Below, piece after piece: positions 33,970 through 42,748 of a stretch of 64,000 nt of DNA; positions within the stretch are counted from its first letter, which is position 1, and the number at the start of each line of letters is the position of its first letter. The notes below the pieces were generated by a model, which was not told the origin of the DNA, did not search any database, and was given only the letters and a program-made list of their open reading frames with translations. Made by a program: the position numbers and the translations under genes. The DNA comes from Aquitalea denitrificans (lineage in GTDB: Bacteria > Pseudomonadota > Gammaproteobacteria > Burkholderiales > Chromobacteriaceae): the NCBI RefSeq assembly GCF_009856625.1, contig NZ_CP047241.1:310001-374000 (forward strand), in the 5' to 3' direction.

Positions 33970-35537
33970 GTCGTGGGTTCTTGTTGTGATGTTGATGAGG
34001 CGCTTGCTACGGCTGTGGTGGTCTGCTGCAGTGTCTGCGCCTCCGCGTGAGGCGTCAACGGGCTTGGCCTGCTGGTGCCGAGCGAGCCCAGCCAGGCAGC
34101 GGCAAAGGCCAGCGGAACCGAGAACAGCGCCGGATTGGCATAGGGAAACAGCGGGCCGGGCCGGCCCAGCATGCCTACCCAGACCGTGGGGCCGGTAATG
34201 ATGCACAACAGGGCGGCCAGCATGCCGCCATAGCCGCCGGCCAGCGCGCCGCGCGCGCTCAGCCCGCGCCAGTTCAGTGCCAGCAGCAGGACCGGGAAAT
34301 TGCTGCTGGCGGCAATGGCAAATGCCAGCCCCACCAGAAAGGCAATGTTCAGGTTCTGGAACAGGGTGGACAGCAGCACGGCCAGCAGGCCCAGTAGCAG
34401 CACGGCCAGTCGCGACAACTGCCATTCGCGGCGCGGGTCGGCAGCGCCACGGCACAGCCACAGGGCGTACAGGTCGTGGCTGACGGCACTGGCCCCGGCC
34501 ATGGCCAGGCCGGCCACTACCGCCAGAATGGTGGCAAAGGCCACGCCGGCAACCAGCGCCTGCAGCCATGGTCCGCCCAGCAGGCTGGCCAGATGCAGGG
34601 CCGCCATATTGCCACCGCCCAGCAGCTTGCCGGCGGCATCATGAAAGCGGCCATCTGCAGCCACCAGCAGCAGCGCGCCATAGCCGATGATGATGTTCAA
34701 CAGGAAGAACAAGCCGATTAATCCGGTAGCCCAACCCACCGAGCGGCGTGCCGCGCGGGCATCCGTTACCGTGAAAAAACGCATCAAGATATGCGGCAGT
34801 CCCAGCAGACCCAGGCTGAGGCCCAGGCCCAGCGACAGGGCATCCACCGGGTCGGCCAGCGCCTTGCCGGGTAGCAGTGCCCAGCCATGCTCCAGTCGGC
34901 GCACCGCGGCAAACAGCTGTGCCGGGCTGCCATCAAAGCGTTGCAGCACGCCGCCGGCCAGTAGCAAGGCACACAGCAGCATCAGGCTTGCCTTGAGCAT
35001 TTGTACCCAGGTGGTGGCCAGCATGCCGCCCAGTGCCACCTGTAGCACCATCAGGCCGACCACCAGCAGCACGGCGGCCAGATAGGGCAGGCCGAACAGC
35101 AGTTGCAGCAGCTTGCCGGCACCGACCAGTTGTACGATCAGGTAGAACACGGTGACGGTGAGCGAGCTGATGATGCTCATCAAGCGTACCCGCCGGTCAT
35201 CAAAGCGGCTGGCCAGCACATCGGCCACGCTGTAGCGGCCCAGGGTGCGCAGCTTGTCGGCCAGCAACAGCATCAGCAAGGGCCAGCCGGCCAGCGTGCC
35301 GACGGCATACACCAGCGAGTCGTAGCCCTGGCCCAGATACATGCCGATGGAACCGAGAAAGGCGGCGGCCGACAGGTAGTCGCCGGCCAGCGCCAGGCCG
35401 TTCTGCCAGGCCGGCAATTGTCCGCCGGCGGTATAGAAATCCGCCGCCGAGCGGGTGCGCCGTGCCGCCTGCCAGGTCAGCAGCAGGCTGGTGGTGACAA
35501 ACAGCAGGAAAAAGATACTGGCAGCCGACATGATCAT
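33966..35537 (-). CDS. Sodium/solute symporter family permease, ActP-like
   Basis: The 523-residue protein has 13-14 hydrophobic segments and SSS-family signatures: ADFYTAGGQLPAWQNGLALA (about residue 32), LSAAAFLGSIGMYLGQGYDS (sodium site region) and GLPHILMRFFTVTDARAARR, the conserved ActP loop. ActP moves acetate, glycolate or similar short monocarboxylates with a cation. The ATG at 35537 overlaps the DUF485 stop, the usual yjcH-actP arrangement. The C-terminal tail is Ser/Thr-rich and variable. Because the neighbours are an aldehyde and a 2-hydroxyacid dehydrogenase, a 2-hydroxy acid is a likelier cargo than acetate. Confidence 0.9.
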   Translation of the reverse strand: MIMSAASIFFLLFVTTSLLLTWQAARRTRSAADFYTAGGQLPAWQNGLALAGDYLSAAAFLGSIGMYLGQGYDSLVYAVGTLAGWPLLMLLLADKLRTLGRYSVADVLASRFDDRRVRLMSIISSLTVTVFYLIVQLVGAGKLLQLLFGLPYLAAVLLVVGLMVLQVALGGMLATTWVQMLKASLMLLCALLLAGGVLQRFDGSPAQLFAAVRRLEHGWALLPGKALADPVDALSLGLGLSLGLLGLPHILMRFFTVTDARAARRSVGWATGLIGLFFLLNIIIGYGALLLVAADGRFHDAAGKLLGGGNMAALHLASLLGGPWLQALVAGVAFATILAVVAGLAMAGASAVSHDLYALWLCRGAADPRREWQLSRLAVLLLGLLAVLLSTLFQNLNIAFLVGLAFAIAASSNFPVLLLALNWRGLSARGALAGGYGGMLAALLCIITGPTVWVGMLGRPGPLFPYANPALFSVPLAFAAAWLGSLGTSRPSPLTPHAEAQTLQQTTTAVASASSTSQQEPTT

Positions 35538-35764
35538 GGCTTTCGCTCTGCCGCGCGGATGTGCAGCAGGGTGATGAGGAAAAACAGGACAAACAGCAGC
35601 AAGGCCAGCAGGATCGAGCACGGCCAGCCGGCCAGCGTTAGCGCCAGCCACGCCGGTGCCATGGCAATCAGCAGGAAATAGCCAAGGCAGCTGCCAAGTA
35701 CCAGCAAGCTTAGCCAGGCGCTATGGGAGATCCGGAGGAAGGGTTTCATGGCAGCGGACATCAT
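35534..35764 (-). CDS. DUF485 membrane protein, symporter partner (YjcH-like)
   Basis: A short protein (76 residues from 35764, or 71 from the ATG at 35749) with two membrane helices: LSLLVLGSCLGYFLLIAMAP and ILLALLLFVLFFLITLLHIR. DUF485 proteins almost always sit directly before ActP-type symporters and are thought to assist them. The stop overlaps the symporter start by four bases. It is shorter than E. coli YjcH (about 104 residues) because the N-terminal cytoplasmic part is reduced. Confidence 0.82.
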   Translation of the reverse strand: MMSAAMKPFLRISHSAWLSLLVLGSCLGYFLLIAMAPAWLALTLAGWPCSILLALLLFVLFFLITLLHIRAAERKP

Positions 35765-35818
35765 GATATTGCGCTGGTGGAGGAGGCCGGTGCCGGCACA
35801 TCCCCCCCGGCGTGGCGA

Positions 35819-37174
35819 CTATTTCTGCCAGTAGGTTTTGACATTAACGAACTCATACAGACCGAACTCGGACAGCTCGCGGCCATAACCCGACGCCTTC
35901 ACGCCACCAAAGGGTAGGCGCAGGTCCGAGCTGGTGTGCCGGTTGATGAACACACTGCCCACTTCCAGCTGGCGCGCCAGCGCCCAGCCGTGGGCGGTGT
36001 CGGCGGTATAGATGGATGCCCCCAGCCCGAACGGCGTGTCATTGGCCAGGCGGATGGCATCGGCTTCGTCGCGGGCGCGCAGAATGCTGGCTACCGGGCC
36101 GAATACTTCTTCGTGATAGACCCGGCAGCGATCCGATACATGGTCCAGCACCGTGGCCGGATAGAAAAAGCCCGGTGCTGGCGGCAACTGGCCGCCCAGC
36201 AGTAACTGCGCACCCTGATGACAGGCATCCATGACTTGCGCATGCAATGCCTCGCGCAGGTCGGCACGCGTCAGCGGTGACAGGGTGGTGGCCGGGTCGC
36301 GCGGATCTCCTGGCTGCAGCTTGCTGGCCGCTGCGACAAAGGCTGCGACAAAAGCTTCGGCAATTTCCGGGACCACGATCATGCGCTTGGCGGCATTGCA
36401 GCTTTGGCCGGCATCACGGAAACGCGAATTGACCGCGTCCTGCGCGGCGGCCTCGATATCGGCATCGGCCAGTACGATGAAGGGATTGCTGCCACCCAGT
36501 TCCAGCACGGTCTTTTTCAGATGCTTGCCGGCCAGGCTGGCGATGATGCGTCCGGTATGCGTGGAGCCGGTAAAGGCCACGGCGTCGCTGCGGCGGATGG
36601 CTTCCTCGACCAGGTCGTGGTCAATCCAGGCAATATCCAGACAGTCCAGTCCGGCGGCATGAACCAGTTCCAGCAGGCGCTGGGTACATTGCGGTACCGA
36701 TGGTGCGGGTTTGACCAGGCAGGTATTGCCAGCCATCAGTGCGGGTACGGCAAAGCGCAGCAATTGCCAGATGGGATAATTCCACGGCATTACTGCCAGT
36801 ACGCAACCCAGAGCCTCGAAAGCCACCCCGCTCTGACTGGCCTGGGTCGGTATGGATTGGGGTGCCAGCAGGGCTGGTGCCAGTTCGGCGTAGTAGCGGA
36901 TCAACTGGGCTGACTTGTCGATCTCGGCCAGGCATTCAGCCGTGCGCTTACCTACTTCCAGTGTAACCAGCGCGGCCAGCTCTTCGCGCTTGGCTTCCAG
37001 TTGCATGGCCAGCTGCAGCAAGCGCTCCGCTCTTTGCGATACGGATAGCGCGGCCCAGCGGATTTGTGCGTTTTTAAGTTGTGAGAGGGCAAGATCCAGA
37101 CGATCCCGGCTCCAGCCCGGACGGGTAAAAACCACCTCGGCGGTGGCAGGGTTGCAACTGGTGAAGGCATTCAT
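35819..37174 (-). CDS. NAD(P)-dependent aldehyde dehydrogenase (succinate-semialdehyde dehydrogenase-like)
   Basis: A 451-residue aldehyde dehydrogenase with the cofactor and catalytic blocks VMPWNYPIWQLLRFAVPALM (about residue 130), VAFTGSTHTGRII, VLELGGSNPFIVLADADIE with the general base Glu, GQSCNAAKR with the nucleophilic Cys (about residue 264), and EEVFGPVASILRARD. The nearest subgroup is the short GabD1/Sad type acting on succinic semialdehyde and related aldehydes. It opens the minus-strand operon, with 54 bases to DUF485. Together with the FAD hydroxyacid dehydrogenase it suggests two-step oxidation of an imported hydroxylated compound. Confidence 0.9.
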   Translation of the reverse strand: MNAFTSCNPATAEVVFTRPGWSRDRLDLALSQLKNAQIRWAALSVSQRAERLLQLAMQLEAKREELAALVTLEVGKRTAECLAEIDKSAQLIRYYAELAPALLAPQSIPTQASQSGVAFEALGCVLAVMPWNYPIWQLLRFAVPALMAGNTCLVKPAPSVPQCTQRLLELVHAAGLDCLDIAWIDHDLVEEAIRRSDAVAFTGSTHTGRIIASLAGKHLKKTVLELGGSNPFIVLADADIEAAAQDAVNSRFRDAGQSCNAAKRMIVVPEIAEAFVAAFVAAASKLQPGDPRDPATTLSPLTRADLREALHAQVMDACHQGAQLLLGGQLPPAPGFFYPATVLDHVSDRCRVYHEEVFGPVASILRARDEADAIRLANDTPFGLGASIYTADTAHGWALARQLEVGSVFINRHTSSDLRLPFGGVKASGYGRELSEFGLYEFVNVKTYWQK

Positions 37175-37501
37175 GGCCGGCAGGCAAAGGAATCAGCAAG
37201 AGCAGCGACTGTAACAAATCGCCCCGGCTTGTGACAGGGTCTTGTCAGGCGATTGCCGGTTTTATGCCGGGCGGACTGAATGCAGGGAAGGGTGAAACGA
37301 TAAAAAAAGACCCCGTATTAACGGGGCCGAATATTTCAGGTGAGTGCATGGGTCAATCAAGAAGAGACTTGCAGATTGAAACACCGCATGCGCTTGTACT
37401 GGCCTTTGCACAGCGACAGCGCAATTGGTGAGGCGATTCTAGCGGCAAGCCAGCTGCGGCGTTACTGGCTGTAAGGCGTGCTTTGCCGTCTTGCCAGCGA
37501 C
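37175..37501. other. Intergenic region between ALDH and LuxR genes
   Basis: It holds the minus-strand terminator at 37302-37328 and, between 37330 and 37500, sequence without a supported gene. The 66-codon plus-strand frame at 37231 runs through the terminator and is not credible. Confidence 0.4.
37302..37328 (-). terminator. Minus-strand terminator downstream of the LuxR gene
   Basis: Read on the minus strand, CCCCGT-TAAT-ACGGGG is followed by TCTTTTTTTA. It lies about 175 bases past the luxR stop and before the ALDH gene. Confidence 0.85.
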
Positions 37502-38293
37502 TCATGTCACACCTGCCACGGTAGTCAATCCCAGCTGCAGGCCAATCACGATGGCATGCGTGCGGTTGTTGGCATTGAGCTTGCGGATGATGTTGGCCAC
37601 GTGGAATTTCACGGTCCGTTCGCTGATGCCAAGGATGGTGGCGATTTCCCAGTTGGTTTTGCCGTGGCTCATCCAGTGAAAAATGTCGAATTCGCGTTGG
37701 GACAGCGGCATGGTGGCGGGTGCGGCCGGTGCCAGGTTGGCCACGCGACCTGCTGCCTGACGCAGATGCAGCAGCAGGCTATTAAGCATTTCGGTCAGCT
37801 GGCTGTCCTTGCCGATCTCGCTGCCGGAAACGGATAGCACGCAGACCAGATTCTGGCGTTCGGACAAGGCGCTGAAACTGACGCCGGTTCCCATGCCGAT
37901 GGAGTTGAGTTCCTGGATGAACTGTTTCTCCTGCAACCCTTTGGCGCGGGAGAACTTGTCGGCCCAGTGGATGGGGCCCTGTCCCATCACCGAACGCAAT
38001 ACCGGATCGCAGCTGATGTAGTTGTGGCTCATGTAGTGTTCGACCCAGTCTTCCGGGAAGCTGACGTTCACCACTTTTTCCACCCGCTGTAATTGCTGGT
38101 GCTGGTTGATGCGCCCAAGGGTGATGACCATGTGCTTGGTGGGCAGTTGGGATTGCAGATGATCCAGATAGAGTTTGAATTCGTTCTCGGTTTCTATCTG
38201 GCCTGCGCTGTGTATCCATTCCAGCAAGGTTTTCTGACTGGCAGGAGTCAGATTGCCGGGTAAGGGCTGGGCAAAGGGTAGCTTGCTATGCAT
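37502..38293 (-). CDS. LuxR-type acyl-homoserine-lactone receptor, CviR homologue
   Basis: The 263-residue protein aligns end to end with Chromobacterium CviR: LLEWIHSAGQIETENEFKLY, VVNVSFPEDWVEHYM, CDPVLRSVMGQGPIHW, and the DNA-binding part PLSQREFDIFHWMSHGKTNW plus ISERTVKFHVANIIRKLNAN. Of the signal-pocket residues of CviR, Trp84, Tyr88 and Asp97 are kept, while Tyr80 is Phe. No luxI/cviI synthase is found beside it; in C. violaceum cviI adjoins cviR. It thus appears to be an orphan or relocated receptor. The start at 38293 was chosen because it matches the CviR N-terminus; an upstream in-frame ATG at 38395 would add 34 residues absent from CviR. Confidence 0.92.
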   Translation of the reverse strand: MHSKLPFAQPLPGNLTPASQKTLLEWIHSAGQIETENEFKLYLDHLQSQLPTKHMVITLGRINQHQQLQRVEKVVNVSFPEDWVEHYMSHNYISCDPVLRSVMGQGPIHWADKFSRAKGLQEKQFIQELNSIGMGTGVSFSALSERQNLVCVLSVSGSEIGKDSQLTEMLNSLLLHLRQAAGRVANLAPAAPATMPLSQREFDIFHWMSHGKTNWEIATILGISERTVKFHVANIIRKLNANNRTHAIVIGLQLGLTTVAGVT

Positions 38294-39266
38294 GATGACA
38301 GGACCTTGAGTATCGGGTGGCCAGGGCGGTGATCTGCTTGCAATGTTCCAGCGTGGTTCATGAAGCAGCGGCAAGGTGACCGTGCCCGACTCCATTGTGG
38401 TGCTGGTTGGTCTGGAGTTTATTAAGCACTTGGCAAGCGAAACCAGTAGCTAACACACCAAGTAGAGCGATCGGCATGCTGAATAAGTAATTTCTTCGTG
38501 GTCGATAAGATTTGTCAGAAATTTCTTCCAATTTGCATTGGATTTTCCTGCCCAAAGGGAAGATTCCTGTGAATTCGTCTTTCTGTTTTCCTTGAGCTTG
38601 CGGAGTGATTGGTGATGGTGGCCAGGATCGCTACGCTGGCTGCTTATGCCTTGTCATGGAGTGCAAGGTGATCTGTCTTGATAAAAGACATGGTCATGCC
38701 AGGTGCCGCCGATGCAAGATGGCATGTGGTGTACGGCATTGCTGTCTTGCTGTCTTGCTGTCTTGCTGGTTTGGCGGATGGGTTGTGCACGGCAGGATGG
38801 TTTGAGGTGAAACTTTCTTTTATGCCCTGTTTGCACAATATTGATCATTGAGCCATAGGTGCAACAGCCTGGTTCTGGGCCTGTCTTGCGTAAGCATTGT
38901 GTCTGACGCTGTTGTGTCTTCTGCCTGTAAGGCCTGCACCTTGGCCTATGTGGCGCTTCCAGCAGGGAGCGTTACCTGTTGAAACTGGTATAACATGACA
39001 TTGGCAATGCCCTGTCTGCTTTCGGAAATGAATGGTTTTTTTGTCTTGTACAGATAGTGGCGGCACCGGTTTGTGAAATTTGAAACAGATTGCTGGTATT
39101 TAAGGCCAGAAACATAAGTCAAACTTCATTATTCGCTGGAACTGGTGTACGCTTTTTAAAGAAGATCTACTTAATAATGAAGCTGGCAAATCGTGTGGCT
39201 GGGGCGGGGATGTCCTACATCAAGTCAGCTGCATGGGTTTAATGCCGCTCAGGGAACGTTTCAGCT
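38294..39266. other. Long intergenic region between LuxR and LysR genes
   Basis: About 970 bases without a gene I can support. It contains the octamer repeat at 38739-38768 and AT-rich segments near 38410-38540 and 39080-39180, presumably the promoters of the divergent luxR and lysR. A 21-codon frame at 39177-39242 lacks a ribosome site and is not called. Confidence 0.45.
38739..38768. repeat. Octamer tandem repeat (TTGCTGTC)3 plus partial copy
   Basis: Three perfect copies at 38739-38762 are followed by TTGCTG. Such short repeats are slippage-prone. No gene is read through it with confidence, so it may only affect promoter spacing. Confidence 0.75.
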
Positions 39267-40232
39267 ATGGATACTTTAAAAGCCTTGATGGTCTTCATGA
39301 CCACCGCCGAGAATGGCAGTTTCTCGGATGCTGCAAGAAAACTGGGGGTGTCTCCGGCGGCTATCAGTCAAAGCATTGCCCGACTGGAGCAGGAGCTGGA
39401 AGTGCGCCTGTTCAACCGCACCACCCGGCAGCTGACGCTGACTGAGGATGGGCGCCGTTTTTATGCCCAGTGCCGCGGACCGGTGAACAATCTGGACTCG
39501 GCCATCAACCAGCTCAAGGCCAGTCGTGACGAACCGGCCGGGCATCTGCGTGTGAGCATGCCCAATTCCTTTGGTCGGCGTTTCATCCTGCCCATCATGG
39601 GTGAGTTCTGCGAACGTTATCCCAAGGTACGTGTGTTCTTTGGCCTGGATGACCATTTCAGCGACCTGATCGAGGACGGCTACGATGTCGGTGTGCGTAT
39701 CGGCATGATGCCGGACAGTCGCATGGTGGCTCGCAATCTGGCGCAGATTCCGCAATATGTGGTGGCATCGCCGGACTACTGGGACAAGAATGGCCGCCCG
39801 GAAACCACGGAAGAGCTGAGCAATCATGATTGCATCAACTTCCAGTTTCCGACTTCCGGTCGTTTGTACAAATGGGAATTCGACCGTCGCGGCGAGCGTA
39901 TCCCGCTGGAAGTGACCGGCACCTATACCCTGAACGAGATGGAGGCTGTGTGCGAGCTGGCGCGTCTGGGCATGGGTGTGGCGCAGTTGCCGGGGCACGA
40001 GGTGGTGCACCTGATCCGCAGTGGCGAGCTGGAACCGGTGCTGACCGATGTGGTGTCGCTGGAGCGCTCCATTTACATCTGCTTCCCGCACCGCGACCAT
40101 ATCGCCCCGCGAACCCGCGTGTTCGTGGATTTTGTGGTGGAAAAACTGGCGGATCACCCGGATATCATGGCGGATCTGCCGGGGCTGGATCTGTCGGCCA
40201 AACGCAAGGCTGCTGCCCAGCTCATGAGCTGA
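39267..40232 (+). CDS. LysR-family transcriptional regulator
   Basis: The 321-residue regulator has the LysR helix-turn-helix at residues 5-65 (MVFMTTAENGSFSDAARKLG, VSPAAISQSIARLEQELEVR, LFNRTTRQLTLTEDGRRFYA). A periplasmic-binding-like effector domain follows (GHLRVSMPNSFGRRFILPIM, FGLDDHFSDLIEDGYDVGVR, NEMEAVCELARLGMGVAQLP). It belongs to the large CrgA/DsdC-like group acting mostly as local or autoregulators. It converges with ubiT, from which it is separated by a shared terminator. Neither neighbour is an obvious target. Confidence 0.92.
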   Translation: MDTLKALMVFMTTAENGSFSDAARKLGVSPAAISQSIARLEQELEVRLFNRTTRQLTLTEDGRRFYAQCRGPVNNLDSAINQLKASRDEPAGHLRVSMPNSFGRRFILPIMGEFCERYPKVRVFFGLDDHFSDLIEDGYDVGVRIGMMPDSRMVARNLAQIPQYVVASPDYWDKNGRPETTEELSNHDCINFQFPTSGRLYKWEFDRRGERIPLEVTGTYTLNEMEAVCELARLGMGVAQLPGHEVVHLIRSGELEPVLTDVVSLERSIYICFPHRDHIAPRTRVFVDFVVEKLADHPDIMADLPGLDLSAKRKAAAQLMS

Positions 40233-40253
40233 GGTTCAGCCGCTACTGCATGT

Positions 40254-40281
40254 AAAAGCCCGGCCAGATGCCGGGCTTTTT
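40254..40281. terminator. Bidirectional terminator between lysR and ubiT
   Basis: AAAAGCCCGGC (40254-40264) pairs with GCCGGGCTTTT (40270-40280) around CAGAT, with T tracts on both strands, serving the two convergent transcripts. Confidence 0.9.
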
Positions 40282-40302
40282 GCTTGCCGGTGCGGGGGCG
40301 GT

Positions 40303-40737
40303 TTATACCGCCATAAAGCGTTGTAGCGGAGTAGTGCTCCAGTCCACGCTGTCCAGCAGGTTTTTCACGATCAGCCCCAGTTCGGTATCGCCTTCGATAA
40401 TCAGCTTGCGATTGAAGAACAGGGTGTCCGGGTCTTCTTCGCGCAGCATCATGCGGGCAAAGTCGGCCAGATTGGCGCTCAGGCGCAGATCAGGCTCCCC
40501 CGTTGTGCTGCCTACGCTGAAGCGTTCCATGTCAGCAACAAAGTGCAGACGCATGTCGGCGTCCAGAATGTGTACCTCGAAGCTGTGCCCGGCCAGCAGG
40601 CTCATGTCCACCGGCAGGATCTCGCGCTTTTTTAGCTGGTTCAGGGTGGTAACCAGTGCCCAGCAAGGTGGCGAGCTGGGCAGCTTGCCCAGGACGCTGG
40701 CAAGGCTGGGGGGCAGGGTAAGGTCAGGAATGCGCAT
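40303..40737 (-). CDS. ubiT: UbiT, SCP2-domain accessory factor of oxygen-independent ubiquinone synthesis
   Basis: A 144-residue protein with the SCP2 lipid-binding fold (FEVHILDADMRLHFVADMER, DLRLSANLADFARMMLREED, LFFNRKLIIEGDTELGLIVK). In E. coli UbiT binds ubiquinone intermediates and is required for anaerobic ubiquinone synthesis. It overlaps the end of ubiV by 14 bases and is last in the ubiU-ubiV-ubiT operon, so the partner set is complete. It ends before the bidirectional terminator at 40254. Confidence 0.92.
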   Translation of the reverse strand: MRIPDLTLPPSLASVLGKLPSSPPCWALVTTLNQLKKREILPVDMSLLAGHSFEVHILDADMRLHFVADMERFSVGSTTGEPDLRLSANLADFARMMLREEDPDTLFFNRKLIIEGDTELGLIVKNLLDSVDWSTTPLQRFMAV

Positions 40738-41653
40738 GGTGGGTTTCTCCTATGGCGGCAATGCCGGCAGTGCCGCGCCAGTAGCCGTCAACCAGCCGGC
40801 TGTCGGAATACGGACTCAGGTCCACCGCCGGTTTTTGCTGGGCGGTAATGGCGTCGATGGCCTGCCGGTAGCCGCTGACTACATTGGCGGTGTGCTGCCA
40901 TTGCGGGCTGATGCGCAGGGCGCTTATGCCCATGGCGCTGATGTCGGCCAGGTGCGGCAGCAAGGAGTGGCAGCCATCGGACATGGTCTGGATGCCGTTG
41001 ATGGTGAGGAAGGCCTGTTGTTCGCGCGTGTTCAGGCGCAGGCCGTCCGGGTGCTCCATGCAGCGGAACTGGCAGTCGTCCTTGGACAGGTTGTAATGCC
41101 GCGCGGTGAAGCAGCGGGCGGAGAGTGCCAGTGGCAGCCTGCCCCAGGCAAACAGCTCGGTTTCGATCTGTACGCCATTGAACGCCGCCTGGCCCAGCAC
41201 GGCTGACAGCGTGTCGCGGTCCATCTCCACTGGCGGAATCCAGCGCCGCGCTCCCAGTGAATGCATCAGGGCCAGGGTGTCGGCGTTGTAGATGTTGAGG
41301 TGATGGCCGGCAACAAAGGGCTGGCCTTGCTGGCGTGCCAGCCGGGCGGCACCCAGATCGTTGGCTTCCAGTTGCAGTTCGCCGTTTTCCACCAGCTTGC
41401 GCAGGCGGCGCAAATCGGATTCGCTTTCGATCAGCGCCTGGCTGGACAGCACTACCTGGCGTCCGTTCTGGGCCAGTTCGCGTCCCAGGCTGATCCAGTC
41501 CTGGCCGCGCAATTGCTGGCGGCGCGAGCAGACTGCCTCGCCCAGATAAATGGTTTCCAGCGGCCAGTCGGCGGCTTCGCTGTAAAAGCGCAGGATATCG
41601 TCGCGGGACCAGTAAAACAGTACCGGGCCCAGTGTCAGTTGCAATGTTTTCAT
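40724..41653 (-). CDS. ubiV: UbiV, U32-family Fe-S protein for oxygen-independent ubiquinone hydroxylation
   Basis: A 309-residue U32 peptidase-like protein. Four cysteines expected to hold a 4Fe-4S cluster are visible: GEAVCSRRQQ (about residue 42) and SARCFTARHYNLSKDDCQFR-C (about residues 175-195), matching the C-x(n)-C-x12-C-x3-C arrangement of E. coli UbiV. Together with UbiU it hydroxylates the ubiquinone ring without oxygen, using prephenate as the oxygen source in E. coli. Start 41653 gives the normal length; the frame runs on upstream without family character. 53 bases separate it from ubiU. Confidence 0.93.
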   Translation of the reverse strand: MKTLQLTLGPVLFYWSRDDILRFYSEAADWPLETIYLGEAVCSRRQQLRGQDWISLGRELAQNGRQVVLSSQALIESESDLRRLRKLVENGELQLEANDLGAARLARQQGQPFVAGHHLNIYNADTLALMHSLGARRWIPPVEMDRDTLSAVLGQAAFNGVQIETELFAWGRLPLALSARCFTARHYNLSKDDCQFRCMEHPDGLRLNTREQQAFLTINGIQTMSDGCHSLLPHLADISAMGISALRISPQWQHTANVVSGYRQAIDAITAQQKPAVDLSPYSDSRLVDGYWRGTAGIAAIGETHHAHS

Positions 41654-41706
41654 GTCAGGCCTGCTTGTGAGTCCGGCACGGCGCTTGCCTGCCGGCACAC
41701 GGTGTG

Positions 41707-42723
41707 TCATTTCCAGGGCCGGTTGTAGGCACCCAGCGTCTGTTGCTGGCCTTCCGCCAGCTTGGACAGCGCCTGGGTCCAGGCCGGTTTCACGGCAAAG
41801 CGCTGGCTTTCGCGGCCGGCGGCATCCAGCGCCTCGCGCAGGGTGCGGGTGACCTGGGCAACGTAAGCCGGGCTGCGCTGGCGGCCTTCCACCTTGATGG
41901 CGGCCACGCCGATGTCGATGATCTGCGGCAGCATGCTCATCACATTGAGGCTGGTGGGCTCTTCCAGTGCGTAATAGGTGTCGCCTTCCACTTCGAAGCG
42001 GCCCTTGCACAAGGTGGGATAGCCCGCCGGTTCGCCCTGCTGGTATTCGTCGATCAGGATGCCGTTCAGTCGTGCGCCCAGTGCCTGCTGGCCATGTTCC
42101 CAGCGTACGAACTTGGCTGGCGAGCACACACCGTGGCTGTTGGGCGATTCGCCGGTGGCATAACTGGACAGCAGGCAGCGGCCCTCCACCATCACGCACA
42201 GGCTGCCAAAGCCGAATACCTCGATTTCCACATTGGTGTGGTCGATCACCTGCTTGACCTGGTCCAGCGTCAGCACGCGCGGCAGTACGGCGCGGCGGAT
42301 GTCGAACATTTCCTGGGCCAGGTTGATGGCTTCGTAATTGGTGGCGGAGCTTTGCACCGACATGTGCAGGCGCAGGTCCGGGTAACGGTTGCGTGCGTAT
42401 TTCATCAGGCCGATGTCGGCCAGGATGATGGCATCCACTCCCAGTGCCGCGCCTTCGTCGATGGCGCGATGCCAGCGGCTGATGTCACCGCCCTGGGCAT
42501 AGGTGTTGATGGCCAGCAGCACCTTGCGACCATGCTGGTGTGCGTAGTGGATGCCCTCGCGGGCGGTGCGGTCGTCAAAATTCAGCCCGGCAAAGTTACG
42601 GGCATTGGTGTCGTTTTTCAGGCCGAGGTAGACGGTGTCGGCACCGTTATCCACGGCTGCCTTGAGGGCAGGCAGGCTGCCCGCCGGACAAACCAGCTCC
42701 GGCAGGGGGCGTGTGGCAGGCAT
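41707..42723 (-). CDS. ubiU: UbiU, U32-family Fe-S protein for oxygen-independent ubiquinone hydroxylation
   Basis: A 338-residue U32 protein starting MPATRPLPELVCPAGSLPAL. Cluster cysteines are seen in FGSLCVMVEGRCLLSSYATG, SHGVCSPAKF and YPTLCKGRFEV, the four-Cys pattern of E. coli UbiU (YhbU). It forms a complex with UbiV. The start was placed at 42723; an upstream ATG at 42759 would read through the predicted promoter. The operon is preceded by a correctly spaced FNR-like box and -10 element, implying anaerobic induction. Confidence 0.93.
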   Translation of the reverse strand: MPATRPLPELVCPAGSLPALKAAVDNGADTVYLGLKNDTNARNFAGLNFDDRTAREGIHYAHQHGRKVLLAINTYAQGGDISRWHRAIDEGAALGVDAIILADIGLMKYARNRYPDLRLHMSVQSSATNYEAINLAQEMFDIRRAVLPRVLTLDQVKQVIDHTNVEIEVFGFGSLCVMVEGRCLLSSYATGESPNSHGVCSPAKFVRWEHGQQALGARLNGILIDEYQQGEPAGYPTLCKGRFEVEGDTYYALEEPTSLNVMSMLPQIIDIGVAAIKVEGRQRSPAYVAQVTRTLREALDAAGRESQRFAVKPAWTQALSKLAEGQQQTLGAYNRPWK

Positions 42724-42748
42724 GATGGCAAGATGTCCACAATTGAAA

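Noticed and set aside
39177..39242. 21-codon frame before the LysR gene
   Set aside because: No ribosome site and too short to judge; likely chance.
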